A stretch of 64,000 bases of DNA, from contig JADZCR010000017.1 in the NCBI GenBank assembly GCA_020851465.1, positions 62,001 to 126,000 of the forward strand. The letters run 5' to 3'. The DNA comes from Phycisphaeraceae bacterium. GTDB lineage: Bacteria; Planctomycetota; Phycisphaerae; Phycisphaerales; Phycisphaeraceae. Below, piece after piece: positions 16,141 through 25,744 of the stretch (the stretch's first letter is position 1; each line of letters opens with the position of its first letter). The notes under the pieces were generated by a model. The model worked only from the letters and a program-made list of their open reading frames with translations, was not told where the DNA came from and searched no databases. Made by a program: the position numbers and the translations under genes.

Positions 16141-18057
16141 TCAAAGACCTCTGCGGATTCGGCGACTCAGGGTTGCTATGGTTCCCAGTGCCAGCAACGC
16201 AGCGGAAGCAGGCTCAGGTATGAACCACGCCAAGCCGTACGTTTCCGTGGCATTCGAGCGATTCAACACATCCAGACGGTAGTTACCCAGCGGCAGGTTG
16301 GGTACATAGATGTGTTCCACGTTATCGATGTCACTCGTGGAGAGACTGACACGGGTCATGGTGCCCATATCCCAGAGTTCCAGATCGAGATCGCGCAACG
16401 CAGTGGCATTGAAAGTGTCGGCGTCGAGAATCAGGTTGGCGTTGAGATCTTCGCCGGCATCAAGGATTCCGTTTGTGTTGGTGTCTTCGGTATTCCAAAG
16501 TCCATCGGGAGCGCCCACGACTTCATTGAGTGTCACGAATCGATCCCAGGTGAGCGTCGCGGTGAACAAGCCCATGACGTTATCAAGGGAGTAATGGTTA
16601 ATGACATTGGAACCCAAGGTGGCGATATCCCAACCTACCGGGCGAACCAGTCCCGGTCCCTGTTCACCCGCAGCGTAATTCATGGCTGATTTTTTGACGT
16701 CCATCTGGCCCGTACCCAGGAGCGGGTCGAGACCGACTTGAATATCCACAGTAGGTCCAGTCACCGTGAGGGGATCGACTTTTGTAAATGTGCCGGCGTT
16801 AAGAGCACGCCCCCAGACAGCGTTGTTCTGGTCAGTCAGGGGAGCACCGGTAGGCGCATTTTTGTCTGCACCGTTGAGCAGGACCGCTTTGAGGACTTTG
16901 TGATCGGTGGACATACCCAGCGTGGTGCCGCCTTCGTAGAGCAGGGCGGCCGCGCCAGCAACGAGAGGTGCGGCAAAGCTGGTTCCGGCAATTGTGTTGG
17001 GACGAAGCGTGTCACCACCGCCAAGATTGGCACCGGGATTGGTGACGGGGAACGGAGGTCCGGGAATTACAGGGGCCGTGTCGTCTATGGCGAGCATGGC
17101 ATCATCAGTGAGGCCTCCGCCATTGAAGTCATCTTTGTCGAAGATCGGATTCCCCGCGTTGGTGCCAGCATATTCCCACACGCCGCCACCCGTCGTGACA
17201 AATTGATTCACCCCGGCGGGCACAGCATTGAATGTGCCAGCTGCCCCAAGAGGGCCGGGGTCTCCACCCGGCGCGACGATATCTGTTTTTTGCCTGCCGA
17301 GATTGGTGATGGGACTGACGTCGGAAGTCGTGTTTGACTTGTTGTAGGAGGCCCCTTGGTCGTAAACCAGTTTCCCACCGACGCGCCTTCCTGTAGCGCC
17401 GACGTTGATGTTGTTGAATGCGTCAGAGGGTGAGCCATATTCGTTGCCGGTTTCATTTCCAGCTACGATAAAAAGTACATCTTCGATGGTCGCCAGCGGT
17501 GCGGAACGGGCTGCCCAGTCCATCCACAACGAACCTATCAAGGATCCGTTGTTAGTTCCCAGTGCCTGTGCAAATCCAAGACTCATATTGACGATTGGCG
17601 TTGCTGATCCAACGGCTGTGTCGATCGCGTCCTGACTATTCAGTATGAACTCACTGCTGATGCCGATACCTGCTGCCTCAATTCCCGCTCCGGGTGCGAT
17701 GCCGACAAACGTCGGCCCCTGGCTGACGACCACACCGGTGACATTGGTTGCATGGTTGCCGATGGAATCAGCCGGGCGGGCGCCTTGCGGGATGGCGAGA
17801 TAGCCAACGGGGGCGAGAAACAGGTTGGCCATATTTGGCACGTTTTGTCCCGCCTCGATGACGCCAACGGTCACGCCCGCGCCGGTCACCACCCCCAGCC
17901 CGGTCTCAGCGAGATCGGACGGCTTCGCGTTGACCGCATCCACCATCTTGTCTAGTCCCCAAGCTTGTCCCGTCGCCACCAGGCAGACACCTGTGGCCAG
18001 CATCAGTGACAACCGATGTGCTGCAAACATGATTTTTTTTCCCTTTGATTTGGACAT
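16141..18057 (-). CDS. S8 (subtilisin-like) peptidase with PEP-CTERM tail
   Basis: A 638-residue secreted protein: signal peptide (residues 1-34), subtilase domain (about 55-420), a beta-rich domain, and a PEP-CTERM sorting tail (IPEPASAALLALGTIATLSR, then RIRRGL) that exosortase systems recognise. In the triad positions I see His102 (GNHATNVTGVV), Ser360 (AGTSFAAPLVAGAA) and oxyanion Asn201 (VAGNETG), but the usual Asp in the first motif is Glu68 (TVGVIEAGQ). It may be weakly active, inactive or use another acid. AAAGGAGG lies eight bases before the ATG. The 244-base upstream spacer is AT-rich relative to its surroundings and likely holds the promoter. Confidence 0.88.
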   Translation of the reverse strand: MSKSKGKKIMFAAHRLSLMLATGVCLVATGQAWGLDKMVDAVNAKPSDLAETGLGVVTGAGVTVGVIEAGQNVPNMANLFLAPVGYLAIPQGARPADSIGNHATNVTGVVVSQGPTFVGIAPGAGIEAAGIGISSEFILNSQDAIDTAVGSATPIVNMSLGFAQALGTNNGSLIGSLWMDWAARSAPLATIEDVLFIVAGNETGNEYGSPSDAFNNINVGATGRRVGGKLVYDQGASYNKSNTTSDVSPITNLGRQKTDIVAPGGDPGPLGAAGTFNAVPAGVNQFVTTGGGVWEYAGTNAGNPIFDKDDFNGGGLTDDAMLAIDDTAPVIPGPPFPVTNPGANLGGGDTLRPNTIAGTSFAAPLVAGAAALLYEGGTTLGMSTDHKVLKAVLLNGADKNAPTGAPLTDQNNAVWGRALNAGTFTKVDPLTVTGPTVDIQVGLDPLLGTGQMDVKKSAMNYAAGEQGPGLVRPVGWDIATLGSNVINHYSLDNVMGLFTATLTWDRFVTLNEVVGAPDGLWNTEDTNTNGILDAGEDLNANLILDADTFNATALRDLDLELWDMGTMTRVSLSTSDIDNVEHIYVPNLPLGNYRLDVLNRSNATETYGLAWFIPEPASAALLALGTIATLSRRIRRGL

Positions 18058-18301
18058 GACTGTTCCTCCTTTGTGTTGACGTGAAAAAGCGCATTGCTGC
18101 TATTACCCCGGAAACTTCGATATTTTGGGACTCAGGCGCGAAATGAGACAAACATATCCCTGATAAGAAACAAGGATATCGAGGTCTCGTATTTGAGATC
18201 AAGAGATTTTTTTTGAGGTAACCGAAAAAATAATCGCGTTTATCAGATACGCGAAGAGGTTGAAATCTTAGAAAATGAGGCCGGTTAGCAGTTGTGCGTG
18301 A

Positions 18302-19234
18302 TCACGCAGCGAACATGGCATCGACAAACTTCGCCGGATCAAAGGGTTCCACGTCGTCGGGTGTTTCCCCGACACCGATGAATTTCACGGGAATGTTGAG
18401 GTTTTCGCGGATGGCAACGACGATCCCGCCACGGGCAGTGCCGTCAAGTTTTGAAAGAAAGATTCCCGTCACGTCGGAGGCTTCGGTGAAAATTTTTGCC
18501 TGATTGATGGCATTTTGTCCGGTCGTGGCATCAAGCACGAGGATCACCTCATGCGGCGCACCCGGTATTTTTTTGCCTAGCACGCTTTTGATTTTGGTGA
18601 GCTGGCGCATCAGGTTTTCCTGTGTATGCAGGCGGCCGGCCGTATCGACGATCAGCACATCCACGCCGCGGGAAACTGCCGCCTCCGCTGCGTCAAATGC
18701 CACTGCTGCCGGATCGCCGCCTTGCTTGCCCTTAATGACGTCCACACCCAGACGCTTGGACCAGATTTCGAGTTGCTCAACCGCCGCAGCACGAAAAGTG
18801 TCGCACGCCGCAAGCAGCACGGTTTTTTTTTCATCCCGCAGACTCTTGGCGATCTTGGCGATGCTGGTGGTCTTTCCTGATCCGTTGATGCCCGCGACGA
18901 GAATGACGGTCGGCGTCGCTTTGCCGTCCGTCGCAGGGGCAAAGCGCAGTCGCCGATCCTCAGCCGGCCAGTAGGCGTTGAGCTGGCTCTTGAGGTGTTC
19001 GAGTGCCTGATCGCCTGATTCGATTTCGCCTCGCTCCCACGCAGCCTGGAGGTCTTTACGCAACTCGATAGCCGTCTTGATCCCCACATCCGCCTGGACC
19101 AGCCGACGCTCGACCTGATCGAGTAGGTCAGCGGATAGCTTCTTGCCGCTGAGGATGGTGCGCAGCGAAAGCGCCTGCGTGGTCTTGGTGAGGCCAGCCT
19201 TGACCTTCTCGAAGATGGAACGAAACAGACCCAT
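18302..19234 (-). CDS. ftsY: signal recognition particle receptor FtsY
   Basis: A 310-residue SRP-receptor GTPase that docks ribosome-SRP complexes at the inner membrane. The N domain (residues 1-90) is followed by the G domain: GINGSGKTTSIAK (P-loop), DTFRAAAVEQL, DVLIVDTAGRLHTQENLM, LSKLDGTARGG and the closing VKFIGVGETPDDVEPFDPAK. The acidic A domain of enterobacterial FtsY is absent, as in many short FtsY proteins. Divergent from ribH. Confidence 0.97.
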   Translation of the reverse strand: MGLFRSIFEKVKAGLTKTTQALSLRTILSGKKLSADLLDQVERRLVQADVGIKTAIELRKDLQAAWERGEIESGDQALEHLKSQLNAYWPAEDRRLRFAPATDGKATPTVILVAGINGSGKTTSIAKIAKSLRDEKKTVLLAACDTFRAAAVEQLEIWSKRLGVDVIKGKQGGDPAAVAFDAAEAAVSRGVDVLIVDTAGRLHTQENLMRQLTKIKSVLGKKIPGAPHEVILVLDATTGQNAINQAKIFTEASDVTGIFLSKLDGTARGGIVVAIRENLNIPVKFIGVGETPDDVEPFDPAKFVDAMFAA

Positions 19235-19395
19235 GAAGGCGAAGGATTCTAACGTGTCCTCCCGATCCGGGAAGCAACGGACCTGAAATCACCGAGGCAA
19301 GGATTCTCGCTGCCGACATCATGCGATGAATCCCGCGGCGCGGTAAGATGTTCAATCCGCGATGGCGGGCTGTAATTCGTTTCAAGAGTGTGCTT

Positions 19396-19860
19396 ATGTC
19401 TCACCAGATTGAAGGCGATTGGCTTGCACGCGGTGCTCAGATCGCCATTGTTGTCAGCCGGTTCAATGACTTCATGACCAGGCAACTTGTCGATGGCGCA
19501 GTGGACACCTACACCCGTCTTGATGGCAATCCTGATGCCTTGACCATCGTGTACGTTCCCGGTGCGTTTGAGCTGCCGATTACCGCATTGAAGCTGGCGC
19601 AGACACGAAAATATGCAGCAGTCATCTGTCTGGGCTGCGTGATACGCGGCGCGACGGATCATTACGATTTTGTCGCAGGTGAAGCGGCGCGGGGAATCGC
19701 GCAGGTCGGACTCCAGACCGGCGTACCTACGATTTTCGGCGTGATTACGGCTGAAAACATGGAACAGGCGATTGAACGCTGTGGATCCAAACAAGGCAAC
19801 CATGGTTCCAAGGCGATGTTCGCCGCGCTGGAAATGGCGAACGTCTGGAAGAAGCTCTGA
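19396..19860 (+). CDS. ribH: 6,7-dimethyl-8-ribityllumazine synthase
   Basis: A 154-residue enzyme of riboflavin synthesis that condenses the ribitylamino-pyrimidine with dihydroxybutanone phosphate and usually assembles as pentamers or 60-mers. [35 protein letters not shown] and the catalytic-His loop [17 protein letters not shown] are canonical. The frame opens at 19348; the ATG at 19396 fits the family start. It is followed after eight bases by nusB, the common ribH-nusB pairing. I see no FMN riboswitch in the spacer shared with ftsY. Confidence 0.96.
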   Translation: MSHQIEGDWLARGAQIAIVVSRFNDFMTRQLVDGAVDTYTRLDGNPDALTIVYVPGAFELPITALKLAQTRKYAAVICLGCVIRGATDHYDFVAGEAARGIAQVGLQTGVPTIFGVITAENMEQAIERCGSKQGNHGSKAMFAALEMANVWKKL

Positions 19861-19868
19861 ACCTTCCC

Positions 19869-20363
19869 ATGGCCAAACGCCGCGATATCCGCCGAGCCGC
19901 AATGCAGATCCTTTACCAGATGGACGTGCGCGGTTTGAATGACCGTGAGGCGATCCGTGAGGGATTGGCGGATGGACCTGATCCCGCGGAAGTCAATAAC
20001 GAAGCATTCACCATCGCCGAAGCCGCATGGGCATGTCACGAGCAGGGTGATTCATTGATGCAGGAGTTGGCACCCAAGTGGCCGACGCATCGTCAGCCGC
20101 CGGTCGATCGCGCGATTCTGCGGTTGGCTTACTACGAGATCACAGCAGGAGTCACCCCGCCGAAGGTGGCGATCAATGAAGCGGTCGAGCTGGCCAAAGC
20201 ATTCGGCTCCGAGCAAAGCCCGACCTTCATCAATGGCGTGCTTGACAAGGTCATCAAGCGGACCACTCCATCCACTTCAGCAGGTTCGTCATCGAGTGAT
20301 TCCGCCACCGGTGATGCGTGGCTCGACGATGCATTGAAAGACGACGCCAAGCCCGATGCGTAA
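19869..20363 (+). CDS. nusB: transcription antitermination factor NusB
   Basis: A 164-residue Nus[14 protein letters not shown] at the N-terminus, [15 protein letters not shown] in the middle and [20 protein letters not shown] with [11 protein letters not shown] at the end. With NusE (S10) it binds boxA RNA to allow rRNA antitermination. The C-terminal tail (Thr/Ser/Asp-rich, about 28 residues) is longer than usual and probably disordered. Directly behind ribH, likely cotranscribed. Confidence 0.95.
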   Translation: MAKRRDIRRAAMQILYQMDVRGLNDREAIREGLADGPDPAEVNNEAFTIAEAAWACHEQGDSLMQELAPKWPTHRQPPVDRAILRLAYYEITAGVTPPKVAINEAVELAKAFGSEQSPTFINGVLDKVIKRTTPSTSAGSSSSDSATGDAWLDDALKDDAKPDA

Positions 20364-20414
20364 GCGTTTCCGCATAGGCGGCCAGGGTGAGATTCAGGTC
20401 CGATTACCTGCGAT

Positions 20415-21089
20415 TTATGCCGGCCAGATGCGGTAGCATCCCTTGCCGATTAAATGCGGCGAGCGACGCTGATTCGGACAGAGGGTAATCACTGCGAGAG
20501 GGCGGCCTCTGAAGCGGATCCGCGCCAGATCCATCACGCGATCAATTTCCCGGTGGCGCGGGTAGTCGTACGTTTCCAGACCAATGGCGACGACGTAAGT
20601 TCTCCCCGTATGCGATAGGGCGATCTGCTCCACGTCGGTCTGGCAGGCTGCCCAACCGCGCAGCCGCGTAGCAACCGCCGCCAGCGAGATCGCATCGCGG
20701 CGGAGACGGTGGATGAGCAGTCGCAACTCCTCACTGAGATTTTCTGCCGGGTTAAATCGCGGCGATGTCGGGGTGACACGCCGGGCGCGACTGGGAAGGC
20801 AGTCGATGATCCGTGCTTCAGGTAGATCGGTGTCATCAATGATGGACCACACCGGCAGGCCGGATGCGGGCAGCCCATCACGCGAGACATCCGCCTCAAG
20901 TTGGAGCAGCCCTGAGAGCCCTGACAGGTAATCGACGCGATGTATCGGCGTGTTCGACGCCAGGTGTGACAGCCCGGACGGGCCTGCCTCACATGCCTCC
21001 AGCGGCGCGGAAGTAACCGCCACCGGCCGTGGACGCTTGAAAAGTCGATCAGATGTTTCGACAGGTCGCGGGGTCGGCGGATGACGCAT
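20415..21089 (-). CDS. hypothetical protein
   Basis: A 224-residue protein I cannot place. The C-terminal half looks folded, with short hydrophobic strands (TYVVAIGLETYDYPRHREID and RFRGRPLAVITLCPNQRR) and helices (EELRLLIHRLRRDAISLAAV). The N-terminus is Pro- and Arg-rich and may be disordered. GGAG seven bases before the ATG at 21089 supports translation. No signal peptide or membrane segment. Convergent with nusB. Confidence 0.55.
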   Translation of the reverse strand: MRHPPTPRPVETSDRLFKRPRPVAVTSAPLEACEAGPSGLSHLASNTPIHRVDYLSGLSGLLQLEADVSRDGLPASGLPVWSIIDDTDLPEARIIDCLPSRARRVTPTSPRFNPAENLSEELRLLIHRLRRDAISLAAVATRLRGWAACQTDVEQIALSHTGRTYVVAIGLETYDYPRHREIDRVMDLARIRFRGRPLAVITLCPNQRRSPHLIGKGCYRIWPA

Positions 21090-21262
21090 TACTCACTCCG
21101 TCTTGGGAGGAGTAACATCGGCCCGCATGCACCGAAAACGCCAGTGTCAACCGTTATCGGGCGTAGGTCACGTCTTCCGGATGGCAGGACTTCCGCTGAG
21201 GGCCGAGTGGAGCTTTCTGGAATGCGCAGTTTGCGGGCGCTTCATCCTGTCCTGAACGCGCC

Positions 21263-22234
21263 TCAATCTTTCACCAGTTTCCACACGTCGCTTTGCATGT
21301 TGTTTCCTGCGACCATCCATAGTGCGCCGTCGTGGACAAAGACGCTCGCCGCATGCCGCACCGCCCAGGGCGTGTCGGGTACTTCTTTCCAGTTCACGCC
21401 ATCTGTTGAGTGCCACACGTCGTTGCGATTGCCGTGATTCCAACCCTCAAGCACCCAGAGTCGATCGTCGAAAACCGCCACATCGTGATATTCACGCGGT
21501 TCCCACGCTGCTTTTGGGGTGTGACAGGTCCAGTGGAAGCCGTCGTCGCTGGACCAGACATCGTTGAATAAATTACGGCTGGGGATGGTAGGGGTGTCGT
21601 AGGTGCCGCCGCCGAGGAGCCAGATGCGATCTTTGAAGACGGCTGTGCCGCCGATCATTCCGCGTTGCGGCCAGCGTTTATCTTGCGGCTGGATTTTTTT
21701 CCAGTCCTTGCCGTTTTCAGAAATCCAGATGTCGTCGTAATAGAACTGCTCAGCCGGCGCGAACTGTGGAAGCGTTTGTCCGCCGATGATCCAGAGATTT
21801 TTTTTGAAAGCGACTGTGTAGTGCAGGCAGCGTGGATGCCAGGGTACACCGGCATCGCCGCTTTCACGGCGCCAGTTGACGCCGTCATCGGAACTCCACA
21901 CATCGTTGTGATAGTGTCCCTGATTACCGTCTCCGCCGACAATCCACATGCGATCCTGATGGATGACATACCCTGCGGTATGCCTGCCTTCCCAATCTTT
22001 GTGAGGGTCAAACTTTGGCGTGCCGAAGGTATTGGGTTTGACGCAGGTCCACTCCTTGCCGTTGGCAGAGCACCAGACATCGTTGGAGCAGATGCTTGGG
22101 AAGTGGGTTTTGTCGCCGGGATTCCACCCGCCGATGAGCCACATTTTATTTTTGTAGGTCAGCGCGCCTGCGCCATCGCGAGGAGCAAACGCGGCATTCA
22201 TTGTGATCTGTTGCCAACTATATTTTGAGTCCAT
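21263..22234 (-). CDS. kelch-repeat beta-propeller protein
   Basis: A 323-residue protein made of about six kelch-like blades; each has the pattern (M/L)W(L/I)(I/V)GG followed by NDVW(S/C)S.DG..W, for example NKMWLIGGWNPGDKTH, DRMWIVGGDGNQGHYHNDVW, KNLWIIGGQTLPQ, DRIWLLGGGTYDT, and DRLWVLEGWNHGNRNDVWHS. No signal peptide is visible from the ATG at 22234, although the frame extends to 22396. A binding or carbohydrate-related role is plausible but not readable. A 200-base spacer lies between it and the divergent mdh. Confidence 0.8.
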   Translation of the reverse strand: MDSKYSWQQITMNAAFAPRDGAGALTYKNKMWLIGGWNPGDKTHFPSICSNDVWCSANGKEWTCVKPNTFGTPKFDPHKDWEGRHTAGYVIHQDRMWIVGGDGNQGHYHNDVWSSDDGVNWRRESGDAGVPWHPRCLHYTVAFKKNLWIIGGQTLPQFAPAEQFYYDDIWISENGKDWKKIQPQDKRWPQRGMIGGTAVFKDRIWLLGGGTYDTPTIPSRNLFNDVWSSDDGFHWTCHTPKAAWEPREYHDVAVFDDRLWVLEGWNHGNRNDVWHSTDGVNWKEVPDTPWAVRHAASVFVHDGALWMVAGNNMQSDVWKLVKD

Positions 22235-22434
22235 GCGCTTTATTGTCGATGGACAGCCGATGTTTGTCGATCCGCATTCCGACATATCCGATGGCAGCAT
22301 CGGAACGGACACCCATTTTCTCTGAATTACGGATCGCGGCGATTCCCCGCGCTTGAGCGAGCCAGCCGTTTCCCTATCATGTCTGGTCCGACCCACCTGT
22401 TTTCAATCCAGGCAATAAAAGAAGGAATTCACTT

Positions 22435-23388
22435 ATGCCAAGGCGTCCCAAGATCACCATCATCGGCGGCGGTAATGTCGGCTCCTCCTGCGCTCTCTGG
22501 GCTGCAGCCAAGGAACTCGGAGATATCGTCGTCCTCGACATCCCCCAGGCCGAAAATGCCATCAAAGGCAAGATGCTCGATCTGGCGGAGTGTGCCCCCA
22601 TCGAGCGGTTCGACGCTCGCATTACCGGCACCAGCAACTACGAGGACATCAAAGACAGCGATGTGGTTGTCGTTACCGCCGGTCTGCCGCGCAAGCCCGG
22701 CATGAGCCGTGACGATCTCATTGATACCAACGTCAAGATCGTCCGCAATGTTTCCGAAAACATCAAAAAGTACGCGCCCAACTCTGTGGTCATCGTCGTT
22801 TCGAATCCCCTCGACGCGATGGTTTACACCGCGTGGAAAGTGACCGGTTTCCCGACGAGTCGCATCGTCGGCCAGGCAGGCGCGCTGGACGTGGCCCGCT
22901 ACCGTACATTCATCGCGTGGGAAATCGGATGCAGCGTCGAGGATGTCAGTGCTCTATTGATGGGCGGGCACGGCGACGACATGGTTCCTCTGCCTCGCTT
23001 CACCAGCGTGCATGGCATCCCGGTCTCGATGCTCCTCTCAGAAGAAAAAATCACAGCCTGCGTCGAGCGGGCGAAGGTCGGCGGGGGCGAAATCGTCAAA
23101 CTCCTCGGCACCAGTGCCTATTACGCGCCGGCCAGCGGTGTCATCCAAATGGTCGAGGCCATTGTCAAAGACAAGAAGCGCATCATCCCCAGTGCCGCTT
23201 ACTGCGATAAGGAGTACGGCGTGGGCGGATTCTTTGTCGGTGTGCCCTGCACATTAGGCAAGGATGGCGTAGAGAAAATCATCGAGCTAAAGCTCGAACC
23301 GGGTGAGAAACAACTCCTCGATACCTCGGTCAGCCATGTGAAAGAACTGGTAGCGGTTGTGACGAAGCTGTATCCGGATTTGAAGTAA
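22435..23388 (+). CDS. mdh: malate dehydrogenase (LDH-like, type 3)
   Basis: A 317-residue NAD-dependent dehydrogenase interconverting malate and oxaloacetate in the TCA cycle. NAD motif GGGNVGSSCALWAA, Asp in VLDIPQAE choosing NAD, substrate loop AGLPRKPGMSRDDL with the Arg that selects malate over lactate, SNPLDAMVYTAWK, and catalytic His in MGGHGDDMVPLPR. GAAGGAA precedes the ATG. Citrate synthase lies 5 kb downstream on the other strand. Confidence 0.94.
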   Translation: MPRRPKITIIGGGNVGSSCALWAAAKELGDIVVLDIPQAENAIKGKMLDLAECAPIERFDARITGTSNYEDIKDSDVVVVTAGLPRKPGMSRDDLIDTNVKIVRNVSENIKKYAPNSVVIVVSNPLDAMVYTAWKVTGFPTSRIVGQAGALDVARYRTFIAWEIGCSVEDVSALLMGGHGDDMVPLPRFTSVHGIPVSMLLSEEKITACVERAKVGGGEIVKLLGTSAYYAPASGVIQMVEAIVKDKKRIIPSAAYCDKEYGVGGFFVGVPCTLGKDGVEKIIELKLEPGEKQLLDTSVSHVKELVAVVTKLYPDLK

Positions 23389-23409
23389 AGTGAGCGAGGT
23401 CTATCCGGC

Positions 23410-23490
23410 TCAGCACAGCGCGGCAAAGGTGAGGATCACGAGCAGGAGGATCTTCTTCTGATTGTCGCTGAGATTGAAAAGAGCAAGCAT
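23410..23490 (-). CDS. candidate 26-residue membrane peptide
   Basis: A very small frame of 26 codons plus stop: a short polar N-terminus (MLALFNLSDNQKK) and then a hydrophobic helix (ILLLVILTFAALC) ending in Cys. AAGGAAG lies five to six bases ahead of the ATG, which is a better ribosome binding site than many longer genes here have. It occupies the spacer between mdh and the next rightward gene. It may be a genuine small membrane protein or chance; no homologue comes to mind. Confidence 0.4.
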   Translation of the reverse strand: MLALFNLSDNQKKILLLVILTFAALC

Positions 23491-23686
23491 CGCAACTTCC
23501 TTGATAGATGCCTTTCTCTTTCAATGCCAGTGCCAGGGTTCGTAACGGCATGACGATGATTGCGGTAATATCCTGAAAAGGCTGGGGTTACGCATGATGT
23601 CGTGTACGAGCAACTCGGCCGGTCGTCCAAGCCGGATGTTGCCGCCACGCAACACGGGCAGTTTCCGCATGTCCAGCGCGGACAAC

Positions 23687-25744
23687 ATGTACGCAGGCTC
23701 TCGGTCGAGTATCCGCCCACGGAATTACTCACGCCGTTCGGTCTGTTTGGGTATCTGGGTCTGGATCAGCGTCTGTATCTCGATTGTTTCTCTTGTCTCG
23801 GCTCAGCCAGCCGGATCTTCAGCCGCATCGGATAAGGAAATCAAGATCGACGCGCCGCGTGTGGACTGGTCACATGCGATCGAAGTACACCGACAAATCG
23901 AGTCGTGGATTGCTGCTCGACGTACTGGCGGTGCAGAGGACAAACCCATTGAGGTGACCGGACTTTCCGGCGTCAAGGTTACGCTCCGATGGAACGGAAA
24001 AGTTCTCGGCAGCGGTGAGGCGTATCCTGACGATCCGACGGCTGAGAATGCAGTCGTGAATCTCAAGGCCCTCGCGGCACATGCGACACAACTCGCGCTC
24101 GAAGCCAGTGAATCCACGTTACAGGATCTTCGTCGTCGCGCACTGGCGCGGCCTGAGGCCCAGCCATCTACTCAACCCGATGCAGATAACAAACCCCGGC
24201 GGGATCCCGCTCGGTATCTGCTGGCTGATCCGACAATACGCCTCGTGGCGGAGCTTCAGGTGGGCCTGCGACTCGAACCGATTCGCCTGCCAGCCGATGC
24301 GAAGGATGCCGCGATTTATGAGCAGTTCGTTCCTGATTTTCACGGCCTGCGTCTCTGGACTGATGCGGGAAACGCACCGGCGTCGCCGCGCGATTCGTGG
24401 ATATGGCCCGGTACGGCTCTGGCATACAACATGTCCCCGAATAATCAGGTACTCCGCCTGCTCATCCAGGCACGACTGGATATGAACGATGTGCGGAAAC
24501 TTGGCCGACCAAAGGGGCCGTCGTTCTGGCGTTTCGAGATTATTCACGTAGTGCGTCCTTCGCCGGACTCAGCGGTCACGCGGCTGGTGCGCGGCAACGT
24601 GTTACTGCCGTTGACGAGTCTTGATGAGGCCACTCTCGACGCGATGGCGTTGCGCATGGCTGACAATCTTTCCGGTCGATTCGTGGAGAAGCTGCCTCTT
24701 CCCAATGCGGAGCAGAATGAACGCGCTACCGAAGACCTGGCATTAACAGCCTACGTCCTTTCCCAATGGCTTAGGCAGTCAGACAAAGCCAGTCTGCCGG
24801 AAAAAGTCCGCACCCAGGCTGAAGCGGTCGTGAAGCGCAACACTGAAATACTGCTGGCATCCATGACACAACTCAAGGGTGTGCCGCAGGCGTTGCTGCT
24901 TCTGACCATGATCGACTCGCCGATGTTGAATGAACGCAAGGTGCAGCGTGACTCGCTCGCCAACAGTTTGCTGCGTCACTGGAATGCGGAGGGTTCCTTC
25001 ACAACAGGAGATTCAACGGGTAAAGAACCCGCAGGGGGAGTGAAAAAAGGAACCGATACGGCATCGGCACAGGCATTGATCGTGTCAGCACTGGCGCGGC
25101 TGTATGAGCAGACCCGCGATGTCGAGCTCGGCAGAAAAGTGCAAACCGCCCGACTCATGCAATGGCGCGAGTTTTCCGCCGATCGAATCATCGCAGCTTT
25201 GCCCTGGATGATGCGGACAGAAAACAGCGGCACACTTTTGGATGCCATTCCCGGCCCGGCAGCAGGTGATGCCAAGCAGACAACGCAGCGACAGGAAAAA
25301 ATCAAAAAACTCATGGCAGCTCTCCGTGAAAGGCAGATCGTGGACCCGCCTGACATGGGGCCATCGGATGTGGTGGGGGGCTTCGAGCTTAACGGCTGGC
25401 CGCCTGTCGGTGCGCCAAACCCTGATTGGCGCAGCTCTCTGGTGGTGAGTTTCCTCGCGTCGGCCATGCGCGATCCGGCAATCGTAAAGCCAGCGGATCG
25501 CTTGTCATGGCTGCTGACCTGCGGCCTGGGTGCTCGTTTTCTTGCGCAGTTGATGTACGACACGCCGAATGCCTATTACGTGCAGTTCCCCAGTGAGGCA
25601 ATCGGTGCAACGCGCGTCTCGCTCTGGGACAACGACACGCCTTCGTCAGTGACTGCGATGAGCCTGCTGGCGGTGCTGGATCTGAAAAAGACGATCGCAG
25701 AGATTCAGGCCGCGGGCGGATTCAGCCCGACCACCACGGACTAA
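23687..25744 (+). CDS. secreted protein of unknown function, helical-barrel-like
   Basis: About 685 residues, unrecognised. The N-terminus is a signal peptide (basic RPRNYSRRS, core LGIWVWISVCISIVSLVSA, cleavage after VSA). The mature protein begins with a domain holding GVKVTLRWNGKVLGSGEAYP, similar in feel to AMMECR1-like or enzyme-regulatory strands. The C-terminal half contains helix-rich stretches (SAQALIVSALARLYEQTRDV, SLVVSFLASAMRDP) like alpha6/toroid folds. Start is uncertain: the frame is open from 23594 and the ATG at 23687 is chosen because the signal peptide follows it. Confidence 0.6.
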   Translation: MYAGSRSSIRPRNYSRRSVCLGIWVWISVCISIVSLVSAQPAGSSAASDKEIKIDAPRVDWSHAIEVHRQIESWIAARRTGGAEDKPIEVTGLSGVKVTLRWNGKVLGSGEAYPDDPTAENAVVNLKALAAHATQLALEASESTLQDLRRRALARPEAQPSTQPDADNKPRRDPARYLLADPTIRLVAELQVGLRLEPIRLPADAKDAAIYEQFVPDFHGLRLWTDAGNAPASPRDSWIWPGTALAYNMSPNNQVLRLLIQARLDMNDVRKLGRPKGPSFWRFEIIHVVRPSPDSAVTRLVRGNVLLPLTSLDEATLDAMALRMADNLSGRFVEKLPLPNAEQNERATEDLALTAYVLSQWLRQSDKASLPEKVRTQAEAVVKRNTEILLASMTQLKGVPQALLLLTMIDSPMLNERKVQRDSLANSLLRHWNAEGSFTTGDSTGKEPAGGVKKGTDTASAQALIVSALARLYEQTRDVELGRKVQTARLMQWREFSADRIIAALPWMMRTENSGTLLDAIPGPAAGDAKQTTQRQEKIKKLMAALRERQIVDPPDMGPSDVVGGFELNGWPPVGAPNPDWRSSLVVSFLASAMRDPAIVKPADRLSWLLTCGLGARFLAQLMYDTPNAYYVQFPSEAIGATRVSLWDNDTPSSVTAMSLLAVLDLKKTIAEIQAAGGFSPTTTD

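Noticed and set aside
19235..19395. FMN riboswitch upstream of ribH
   Set aside because: The 161-base spacer shared with ftsY is too small for an aptamer plus promoter and shows none of the conserved RFN blocks that I can recognise.
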